The position numbers were made by a program, and so were the translations under genes. From assembly GCA_038503035.1 (NCBI GenBank), contig JAVSML010024245.1, positions 186,001-250,000 on the forward strand: a DNA stretch of 64,000 nucleotides, in the 5' to 3' direction. The stretch is from Crocodylus rhombifer. Taxonomy: Eukaryota; Chordata; Crocodylia; Crocodylidae. Below are positions 47,069 to 56,146 of this stretch, in pieces. The notes below the pieces were generated by a model. That model saw only the letters and a program-made list of their open reading frames with translations, made no database searches and was not told the DNA's origin. Position 1 is the stretch's first letter; each line of letters opens with the position of its first letter.

Positions 47069-47377
47069 TCACAAGTGCTTGCAAAGCCGTGCCAGGGGTC
47101 CTGCAATGACCGCAGCTAATTCCCTCAGTATTCTAGAGTGGAGATCATCTGGACCAGCTGATTGGAATACATCCAGTCCCTCCAGAAGTTCCCTAACTAG
47201 TTCCTCACTAACCCTTGGCCTAGATGCACCTCCCCTGGGGGCTAAGGGGGGCCCAGAGGCAGAGTGGCTGTTGTGGTCCCTGCTCAGGAAAATGCAGGCA
47301 AAGAAATCATTAAATATATTAGCTTTGTCACTTGGTGTGATGACCAAATTTCCTAGCATGTCCTGCAGGGGCCCCAC
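47069..47377 (-). pseudogene. CR1 ORF2 linker before the reverse transcriptase
   Basis: A 102-residue frame with DKANIFNDFFACIF near residues 18-31, then EELVRELLEGLDVFQSAGPD and LHSRILRELA. This is the conserved region between endonuclease and reverse transcriptase in CR1. It is out of frame with both neighbours. Confidence 0.8.
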
Positions 47378-47694
47378 ATTACCCGGAACCTTCTTTTTGC
47401 CCTTATGTATTTAAAAAAGGACTTCTTGTTGTCCTTGATCTGGGAAGCTAGTCCCAGTTCCATCTCTGCCTTGGCCTTCCTGACTGCCCCCCTGCAGCCC
47501 CGAGCAACTGCAGTATAATCCTCCCTGCTGATGGCCCCTCCCTTCCATTGGGTGTGCGCCTCCCTTTTAGCTAGGAGACATTCCCGGATGCTTTTGGTGA
47601 GCCATGGGGGCTTTTGCGCCCTCCTGCTCCCTTTGATCCATGGTAGGATTACCCCCCTTTGGGTCTGGAGGATTGTCTCCTTAAGGAGCGACCA

Positions 47695-48348
47695 CTATTC
47701 TTGGACACCTGGCTGCCCTCCCCTCCCAGACCTCAGTGTTTCCTCGACTATTCTCCTTAGCTCATTGAAGTCTGCCCTCCTGAAATCTAGGGCTGCTGCC
47801 TTGCTGTAGGCCTTTGACACCTTGTGCTGGATGGTGAATTCCAGCAGGCGATGATCACTGTCACCCAGGTGGTTGAGCACCTGCAGCCCCCTCACCAGGT
47901 TGTCGCCAGTGGCCAGCACCAGGTTGAACAAGGTGTCTCCCCTGGTGGGGCTGTGCACCTCTTGGGTTAGATGGAGGTCTTGCATTTTGGCTAGGAACCT
48001 ACGTGAGCGGTCAGACCTGGCTGACTGCTCTTCCCAGCAAACGTCTGGAAGGTTCAGGTCACCCGTGATGACCACATCCTTTGACCTAACTACCTCTGTG
48101 AGCTGACTTAAGAATTCCTGGTCTAGCTCTTCCCCCTGGTTGGGTGATCTGTAGTAGACCCCCAGTGTTAAGTCTCTTTCCCCTCCACTGCCTTGTATTC
48201 TAACCCAGAGCACTTCAGAGTGCCCCTCCTCTGATTCTTTGCTAATTGACGAGGATGTGTATTCCTCCTTAACGAAGAGCACCATGCCCCCACCTTTCCT
48301 CCCTGCCCTATCCCTCTTGTACAGCCTATAGCCCTTGATATTCACCAC
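47695..48348 (-). pseudogene. CR1 ORF2 apurinic endonuclease region
   Basis: A 217-residue open frame, the longest intact piece of this copy. It carries GYRLYKRDRAGRKGGGM (residues 6-22), YYRSPNQ (65-71), GDLN (96-99) and SDHRLLE (164-170), the landmarks of the exonuclease/endonuclease/phosphatase fold used to nick target DNA. The metal-binding and catalytic residues GDxN and SDH look intact. The frame begins inside the domain; the N-terminal catalytic Asn/Glu part is missing from it. Confidence 0.85.
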
Positions 48349-48651
48349 TCAGTCATGCGTTGGGTCTCACCATGTTTCAGTGAGCCCCACTATGTCTGGG
48401 TTGGTGTCAGCTAGCAAGGGGGTAAGTTCCTCCTGCTTGTTTCCCATATTATGAGCATTTGTGTAGAGGCATTTGAGGCCTCCTGAGGATGTGTGCACTG
48501 ACCCCCCTAATCTCAGTATTGCCCTGGCCCCTGTTGCTTACCGGTGTATATGTTACACTCGTCAGTCTAGGCTGGGCTGTATTTATGGGTGTTGCTTGGT
48601 TTGGCAGTCCAAGGCTTCCTCCACCCTTGTCTTCCCCTTCCCCCAACAAGC

Positions 48652-48891
48652 CTAGTTTAAAGCCCACCGGAAGAGATCTGCCAAGCTAGAAGAAAACACA
48701 CACCTACCTTTAGGGGAAAGGTGGAGCCCATCCCATCCAAGCATGTTTCTTGTCGTGATGTGTGGGTCATTATCGAGGAAGCCAAAGCCCGCCTCAAGAC
48801 ACCATTCCCAAAGCTGCCAGTGGGGCTCTGCAATGCACATTGCCTGCCGTCTTCCACGACTGCTCACTGGTAGGACAGAAGAGAAAGCCAC
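48652..48891 (-). pseudogene. CR1 ORF1 C-terminal remnant (SGNH esterase-like)
   Basis: A 79-residue frame. DGLHLSPKG at residues 54-62 fits the last conserved block of SGNH hydrolases, with the Asp (54) and His (57) pair; CR1-clade ORF1 proteins often carry such an esterase domain. It ends in LADLFRWALN, a typical CR1 ORF1 terminus. The N-terminal part of the domain lies in other frames upstream (to about 49150). Not functional. Confidence 0.75.
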
Positions 48892-49150
48892 CTATGTACC
48901 TATGTCTTTCAGCACGCCCCCCAGAGCGTGGTAGTCTGCCATCAGGTGATCAGGCCGGATCATTAGTACTCGCATGGATTAGGACCATGGGGTAGTAGTC
49001 AGTGGGCTGGATCACGTCCTGAATTTTGCTCTGGGTAGGCAGTAGACCTCGTGTGTTGAGGGGTTCTGGCGACAGATGGGGCCCTCTGTACCTCTACATA
49101 GATAACCATGCCTAAATATTCCCGTGATGTAGATGGAGCAGGAGTCACTG

Positions 49151-52083
49151 GCTTAGCTGGAATATTTACTTAACTCAGAATTGTCTGAGATCTAGGAATG
49201 AATTAAGAATCACGCAACAGGATGTGCCTGTGTATGTTTACATTTCTTACATTTTGGAGAAGGAAATAATGATTGTGCAAATGTAAAGGTCCCATAAACT
49301 CATGAGACAAGATATATCACATGGACTGATAACAGAGATAAAACAATAGTTTCATTTGTGAATCTCAGTACAAGTAATACATATATTTAAAGGAGATTTA
49401 TGCCACCGATAACACATTGTTATTATCTATTTGGCTCAAAGAACTTATTGAAAATGAATAGACATGACCAAAATGATTAACCTGCTGAGTCTGCACCTAG
49501 GAGATTACCATTCTGTCAGAAACAGGGAAAATATATATAACTATATTTCTGGGTGCAAACATCATCCTCATTTTATCATTTATAAACAAAAAGAGTCATT
49601 TGTATGGCTTAGTTATTTATGACAAAACGTATCTGCTGACACAATAATTTTGTAAACGCCTAAACCAGGAATTATTGCACAGAGGAGCTTTATTTCTGAA
49701 GTGCAAACTAGAATTTCAGCACAAACTCTCAGCATGCAATAAGAATTTCTGATTTCAACCAGAATTTACATTTTTATTTTATTTATTTATTTTTAAGTCT
49801 AAATTAAAGGCCTTATAGGAAATGGCACGCATTAAAGAATTTGTAAGTACAACCCTCTCCCGCAGTTCAGCATAGCTATATTGAGGAAACAAAGTAAAAT
49901 GCTTGCCTCTTACTGTCTCTCAGGTTCTTGGGAGTGCCTGAAAATCTAAGCAATGACAGACAAGACTGAAACATAGAACTGTGAGTGAGTGTTACCAACT
50001 ACCTCTGCACAGCATGAAGGCAATGAAAACTGCAGGTATTTTGTCCCTTTGAAAGTTCAGCCCAGATGTTTAAATGCCTGAATAAGGAGTTAGGTGCCTA
50101 CCTTAAGTGTAAGAGTACTAACATGCTGCTTCTGCTTCCGTTTTCATAATACAATAATAGCTAGGGGCCAGCTCCTAGCCTCTCCCCCAGATTTGTTCTG
50201 TACACTCAGAAAGAGGACACCCCGATTACGTTTGTTCCAGGTTCAGAGCATACAGAATGGGTAGACAGGGCTTATTTTAAGCTCTAGCTGCAAGAATAGT
50301 GTGGAGGCAGTGTAGACAAACCTCAACCCAAAGAACTCAGCATTCAGATAATAGAAGTACTGTATTCTTTTCCTCTGGAGAAGTGAGGAAGACAAAGATT
50401 AAGGCCTAAATTCCATTTCTCCTGTATGTATTTTTAAGTGCTATTGGTGTGTTCAAATGCAGATACACATGTAGTATTTTTGACCCTTACATGGATTTTA
50501 GATTTTATTTCTACCCTACATTGAGACATGGGAGATGCAAGTTAAAACCCTGCTTTGATGAGAAAGGGCTCAAAACTTGAGCAAGGGGATGGGATAGCTC
50601 CAAGATATGACATACACATGGATTGGAAAAGTTTTCAAAGTGGTCAAGTAAATTACTTACCTCCCATTCGCATCTGTGGTAGAGATACAGTTAAATACTT
50701 TTGTTCTTAAGAATTCGATTACACTTCCATCCTAAAAACTAAGTGCTTCATAAAAAAAAGTGTTGAGTGAATTTCTTTCCATTTCTTCTGGTAAAGAATT
50801 TTTGCAGTCCACACAATACTGTGGAAATGCACTTTGGAGAATCAAATAAAGCCAAGGTGCTGACCTTTTGTTTCCACTCTGAAAAAGAAATTGAATGTGC
50901 TGTACTTAACGAGGCCTGATGACTAAGTGCGATTATTTTGCATGAATTTTGGGAATGAGTTCACATTAGGTAGAGGTCTTGACCTTTCTTTCCCCACACA
51001 GCCAATAAGGATCATCATTACTGATTATTAACATTGAGCTAATTGCAAGAGATTTATGTTCTGGCTGAACTATTCCATTTTCAATGACAAAAAAGAGACT
51101 ATAAAAAAACCCAACTATGTCCACAGCTAGAAAAAACTCACCCAGAATTAAAAGCTGCTTAATGCAGTGACATTTGAGATAAAAAGTAACTGGTAAAGTC
51201 AGAGTTTTCTTAGAGAGGAATTTCTAAAATCAAAGGGTGTGGACAGTAGCTTGGTCTAGATTCACACAAATTGTTTTAAGTTGCATGAGCGTAGGCCAGG
51301 AGTGGTGTACACAAGCATCTACTGCTCCCAGGAGCTTCATAGGGAGCCTGGTGTAAGTAACTTGGGGTGAGGGGAGGTGTGGGTGGGATTGGGGGCAGGG
51401 GTTGCGATGGCAAGGAGGAGCCAGGGGGCTAAAAAAATAGCTCACAAAGGGTCAGAGGATGGGCATAGCACAGCCCCAGGGCTAGGGTAAGTGCCTGGGC
51501 TTTCCAAGCCCCAGGGCTGCACTGGTAACAGTGCGAGTGTATAGGTGTTCATGAGATTGGATTATCCAGATCTTGATCTAAGTTAACACCCCAACTCACT
51601 GAAGTGAACTATCCTAGTTTGGGCGCACCATTTTTTGAATGAATAAAACCTTCTGCATGACTGTATGATTGGGGATTTAGATCAACATAATGCTGGGTAA
51701 TTCAATCTAAAAGCAACAGCAGTATGTACCCAAAGACATTTAAAATTGCTGAAGACAGCTACATAAGTAATGTAGAAAAGACTGGCCCTTACAATATTTT
51801 CTCCAATTTCCACTCCTATTTCACTCCCCACTCCATATACTTTCAAACAGAAGGGACTCTCAGTGTTCTTATTACTGTACCTTGCTTCCATACCATTTCT
51901 TTTTATGCTTTACAATACAGCCCAGTATTATCACACACCCCATCACACATACACACATATATATACATATACACCCTCTTGTTTGAAACATTTGCATGGA
52001 CTCAATTCTTGTGATCTGAATCACTATTTGTTTGCTTCACCTATCAAATGATAAACTAAGAAGCTGCCCCACCTCATATCAGA
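49151..52083. other. No gene recognised
   Basis: AT-rich DNA with a TTTA-type simple repeat at about 49770-49795. A possible further 3-bp-TSD element may occupy about 51253-51551 (CACACAAATTG near the left, GTGCGAGTGTATAGGTG near the right), but the ends do not pair convincingly. A CA/TA microsatellite lies at 51931-51975. Confidence 0.4.
51931..51975. repeat. CA/TA microsatellite
   Basis: CACACCCCATCACACATACA followed by CACATATATATACATATACA. Alternating purine-pyrimidine tract. Confidence 0.75.
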
Positions 52084-52236
52084 TATATTATCACTGTGAA
52101 GAGTTACATAGAGTGTAGCTTCCTTCATCCTCCCATGTCTCCACACCTGAGTTTCTCTTCATAGTGTTTGTCTTTGAAGCTTTCATAATGTCAATGAAGA
52201 GCCTTGCAAAGTTGCAAAATAAAAAGGATTTAAAAT
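52084..52236. repeat. Duplicated block, copy 1 (about 150 bp)
   Basis: Shares word order with 53491-53640 in the same orientation: CTCCACACCTGAGTTTCT, ATAGTGTTTGTCTTTGAAG, TTTCATAATGTCAATGAAGA and CCTTGCAAAGTT. Agreement is about 80-85% by eye over 120 bp, with a 2-bp indel. Read on the minus strand, a short frame with NTMKRNSG-type text follows a CAAAGTT-side AG, but the indel breaks the frame in one copy relative to the other. Confidence 0.7.
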
Positions 52237-53490
52237 GTCAAAAATCAACATAAACATCTGATCACAACTAAAGGATGGAACTTCTTAAATAGACAGGGAG
52301 AGAATCATAAAAAACACTTATTCAGAAAAAAAGTGTTAGACTAGATAACTACTACATCACACCGTTCCATAACAAGATCCGTGGTTCACAATTATGCTCC
52401 TCAAGACAAAGGCAACTACTAACTGCAAGAACAGTGAATTTGTGCAGAGATTTGAGAGACTGGTCCAAGACTGTCAAATGAACTCTGGCAGGATCCAAGA
52501 ACCACCACAAGTCTCACCAGCCTCTAACTCAGCCTCAAAGTCACACTTTGCTTATGCAAACATAGAAAAAAAATCACATCATTTCTCTTTGAGAAGAGCA
52601 GTCAAAAAGATGTTCATGTGACAAATGCCAGTCACAATGGGAATTCTTTTCCCATGAAGAATGTTGTTTTTTCTTCAGTATATTAGAGTTTATGTTGAAA
52701 CTGAAAAAGAAATCATGACGAATGGGCATTTCCAGCAAAAATGTCCATTATACTTTAACAAAGCTCAATATTTTTTACAGAATTTTTTTACCTGTTGTCA
52801 TCATGTTACTTAGGTGGCACTCAATACTCCTGTGATAAAGGTGGCCCAAGAATTGGAGTAGAATAATTTATGTTCTAGTTTTTCATCATTGGAGACCAAG
52901 CTTCAGACTCTTATAGGGGTTGGTTCTCTTTACAAGAGAAGCGATATGAGAAAGCAGGAATATTGTGGGTGAAGAGTAAAGGGACACTTACATGTCTAGT
53001 GGTTTCAGCTTTGCATTTTCTTACTAATGAAATCTTGCTAAGGGTTTTGAACAAGATAGACAATATATGACTTGGAAGTAACAAAAACCCAATGATCAGA
53101 TCACAGATTCTGTGTCCAACATGGACACTTAAACCCTCTTTTTTCCCCTTTCTCTGTTAGGGATGGAAAATTAGAAACCCAAGTCATTAGCATTCAGGTT
53201 GTTTATGACATTATAAAATGATGAAAGTGTTTTAAAATGAGAAGTAGCTTTAAGTGTGAGACATTTTGTCAAATTATGCATCTGTTTCTTCACTTGAAAA
53301 TTGGTATGCAAGCCAAGGCACAGTCAGGCAGAAATATTGCAGCTGAATCAGGAAAATGTTATTATAGTGTCCAGCTCATATAGTGAAGCTAAGGAGTTTT
53401 TGGCATTTCCAGAATATCTAACAGACTTTTTATTATGAACACTCAGCAAGCATTACACCACATTTTAATTAAAAAAATTCTAGATACCTG
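52237..53490. other. No gene recognised
   Basis: Spacer between the duplicated blocks. A 75-codon plus-strand frame at 52394-52621 has no domain. AT-rich. Confidence 0.35.
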
Positions 53491-53640
53491 AATATTACCG
53501 CATTGAAGAGTTGTAGAATGCAGTTTCCTTTATCTTTCCATATCTCCACATCTGAGTTTCTATTCATTGTGTTTGCCTTTAAGTCTTTCATAATGTCAAA
53601 GAAGAACCTTGCAAAGTTCAAAATAAAAGAGATTTAAAAT
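53491..53640. repeat. Duplicated block, copy 2 (about 150 bp)
   Basis: Counterpart of 52084-52236, 1.4 kb downstream. On the minus strand it looks like an exon: TTTTGAACTTTGCAAG, then about 120 bp open, then ATTCAG followed by GTATCT. The other copy lacks the donor. It could be a dispersed repeat family; it matches no family I recognise. Confidence 0.65.
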
Positions 53641-53702
53641 AATAAACAAACTTTCAGAGGACATTTGGAAAAGGCACTGCATAGATGATCAGTGCAAAGT
53701 TG

Positions 53703-54030
53703 GGGGGGACTGGTGGCTAGCTATAAGTATATAAGGGGTGTACATCAGGATCTGGAGGAATGCCTGTTCACCAGAGCATCACATGGTCACAGACTCCTCC
53801 AAGACCATTTCAGCCTGGAAAAAACGAAAAACTTCTTTACCATTTGAGCCCACAAAGCCTGGATTTGACTCCGTCCAGAGGTGGTGCAAGCATCTACTTT
53901 GGACTCTTAAGACACATCTGGACGTCTATCTTGCTGGGATCCTTTGCCCCTAGCTGATTTCCTGCCTCTGGGGCAGGGGACTGGACTCGATGATCCTCTG
54001 AGGTCCCTTCCAGACCTAATGTCTATGAAA
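53703..54030 (+). mobile_element. CR1 LINE 3' end (about 330 bp)
   Basis: Starts with GGGGGGGACTGGTGGCTAGC and continues through TATAAGTATATAAGGGG and GGGGCAGGGGACTGGACTCG to GTCTATGAAATCA. The start point is the same CR1 position as in the insertion at 351. Coding frames are broken. Confidence 0.9.
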
Positions 54031-54384
54031 TCACATGATCCTATTAATAACCCACAAGTTTAAGACTCATTAGATAAATATTTGCCCTAAGAGTTGAGCA
54101 CAGCTTGGTTGAATCAGACTCTGTCGCTAAATATGAAAAGATTGCCACGAAAAGATTAGGCAAAATACACAAAATACCAGAATATTGAAACCTAAACACA
54201 ACATAGATCAACAGATGCAAAGTTAGGGAGTCAAACAGTAAACTGCTTGGAAACCTGATACTTAGTTTCCATTCAGATTGAAATACTTGTTTAATTGTTG
54301 GTTTGTGTAATCATAGTAGATGTTTACCACATTACTTTAGAGTTCTGCTCACAATTCAGGAACCTATTCCATATTCAAAACAGC

Positions 54385-54445
54385 GCTTGTGTTTAAATCC
54401 AAAGTCAATGGATGTGCCTAAAATACATGCTTAATTGAAGTCCTA
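54385..54445. repeat. Relative of the TTCAGCAAAG palindromic family, half copy
   Basis: GTGTTTAAATCCAAAGTCAA, then TGGATGTGCC and AATACATGCTTAATTGAAG. The terminal TTCAGCAAAG words are missing, so the assignment is tentative. Confidence 0.35.
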
Positions 54446-54574
54446 AAGAACAGGGATCAGTAACATAATTAAGCAAGAGGGCATGCCATTAGTCACAGCC
54501 ATGGACACCAACTTATTTGGGAGAGTAGAAAAATAGCATCCATTTCCTCTGCCTGCCAGGTGCAGCACTATCAC

Positions 54575-54990
54575 AGATTCACATTCACAGACATTTAGGG
54601 CTGAAAGGGACCTGATGAGATCATTGGGTCCAGCCTCCTTGTTCTGGGCAGGAAATAGTGCTGAGGTCAAATAACCCCAGCAAGGTGTGCGTCCAGCCTC
54701 CTTTTGAAGATCTCCAGGGTAGGTGCCTGCACCCTCCCGCTGGGAGTCTATTCCAGAGTCTGGTCACACAAACCGTGAGAAAGTTTTTCCTCGTATCTAG
54801 TCCGAAAACATCTTCTAGGAGTTTATGGCCGTTGCTCCTGGTTTCTCCTGGGGCACTTTGGTGAGTAGTTGTTCACCTAGCCCATGATGCTCTCCCCTGA
54901 TATATTTGTAAGCTGCCACCAAATCCCCCCAAAATCTTCTCTTTTCCAGGTGGAACAGTCCCCTATCTGTCAGCATTTCCTCGTATGCAC
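54575..54990 (-). mobile_element. CR1 LINE 3' end, minus strand
   Basis: TTCACAGACATTTAGGGC, then GAAAGGGACCTGATGAGATC, GGGCAGGAAATAGTGCTG and onward into the C-terminal coding part (YEEMLTDRGLFHLEKRRFWG and VAAYKYIRGEH in a minus-strand frame). The 5' boundary near 54990 is set by loss of similarity. It faces the plus-strand CR1 at 55220. Confidence 0.9.
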
Positions 54991-55219
54991 CTTTCTTCAT
55001 CACCAGCAACCAGAAGCCCCTTCTGCTCCATATACTGCCAGGGCCTAGGGAGTAGACCTGCCGTGTTATGCCTCTGCTAAGAATGGACTCAAACACAACA
55101 AGGATATTGCTGAATCTAAGGTCCTGTTGTGTACCTTACATTTACATTACCAAAAAGACAACAGGTTAGATGAACATTGCCTTTTATGTTTATTTACATT
55201 ACTGTATATAATTCCTTAT

Positions 55220-55714
55220 GCCAGTTGGTGAGACCGCAGCTGGAGTACTGCACCACACTTCAACAAGGACGTTAAAAAACTTGAGAGGGTCCAAAGAAGA
55301 GCCACCCTTATGATCAGGGACTTGCAAGACAAGCCATATGAGGAGAGGCTGAGAGACCTGGGCCTCTTCAGCCTACGGAAGAGAAGGCCGAGAGGGGACT
55401 TGGTAGCGGCTTACTGCTACATCAGGGGAGTACATCAAGAGCTCGGTGAACAGCTGTTCACCAGGGCACCCCTGGAAGGCAGCTTCAGGCTCAATTCCAG
55501 GAAAAACTCATTCACAGTCAGGGTGTCCAGACCATGGAATAAACTCCCTCCAGTTGTGGCGCAGTCACCAGCCTGGGAAATCTTCAAAAGGAGCCTGGAC
55601 AGTCACCTTGCTGGGGTCACTTGACCCCAGTTGTCTTTTTCTGCTTAGTGCAGAGGGACTGGACCCGATGATCTACAAGGTACCTTCCAGCTGTCAGCAA
55701 TCTATGAATTTATG
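55220..55714 (+). mobile_element. CR1 LINE 3' end, plus strand, with open C-terminal frame
   Basis: Begins CCAGTTGGTGAGACCGCAGC (the VRPQLEY region) and ends TCTATGAATTTATG. A 104-codon frame at 55310-55624 is open across the C-terminal tail: IRDLQDKPYEERLRDLGLFS, then RPRGDLVAAYCYIRG and NKLPPVVAQSPAWEIFKRSL. A short deletion (about 14 bp) near 55251 removes part of the QFW block seen in other copies. This is the least damaged tail in the window. Confidence 0.9.
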
Positions 55715-56085
55715 TGTACATATATTTCAAGTAACTCATTTAGTTGTATGGATGCACACAGATACTATTACAGTTCTATGATTTTTCAGTATTTGCCATC
55801 AAAGATTAAATCATTTTTTGAACCTTTAAAAAAATTAAAACCAATTCTTAATATTTTCTTTGGATAAATGTGGCTATATAGTGAATTTTATAAATTATGC
55901 TTTTTAGAGGCTTTGCCCCTATGAAACGGCAACAAAAAGCCCAAACTGTGGGTAGCAAATCCTAATTGCTTCAAATGCCTGGAAGAGGTAACTGGAGACC
56001 TGATGCTTGTAAAAGAGATGGAATAAAGTCTAGGCCATGTTAGGAATAACTGAAAGTTAATGATCTCACTTGGCTAGTTGATTGA
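55715..56085. other. No gene recognised
   Basis: AT-rich spacer, A-run near 55827. Nothing seen. Confidence 0.35.
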
Positions 56086-56146
56086 CTCATAGAAGAGGAG
56101 GTGGAAGGGACCATCAGAGGTCATGCAGTCCAGCCCCCTGCAGAAA
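56086..56146 (-). mobile_element. CR1-type 3' terminal fragment (about 60 bp)
   Basis: ACTCATAGAAGAGGAGGTGG, AAGGGACCATCAGAGGTCAT and CAGTCCAGCCCCCTGC in order, the antisense of a CR1 3' end. The wording differs from the other copies and suggests an older subfamily. Confidence 0.7.

Larger units (their letters stand above)
45622..49150 (-). mobile_element. Longest CR1 LINE copy (about 3.5 kb), 5'-truncated in ORF1
   Basis: Minus-strand CR1 with the 3' end at 45622 (ATTCATAGTTTCATAGTTTG). Reading 5' to 3' on the minus strand: end of ORF1 (SGNH-type esterase block), a spacer, apurinic endonuclease, reverse transcriptase, and the C-terminal tail with YEERLRDLNLFSPHKRRLSG. Near 49000-49150 ORF1 words can be read in changing frames (STSREYLGMV, then DYYPMVLIHAS-like text), so ORF1 is frameshifted. 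Full-length CR1 is about 4.5 kb. Several indels and a damaged motif A show that it is dead. Confidence 0.95.

Noticed and set aside
51253..51551. Third family C element
   Set aside because: GTGCGAGTGTATAGGTG at the right resembles the family ends, but the left end does not pair and no trinucleotide duplication was found.
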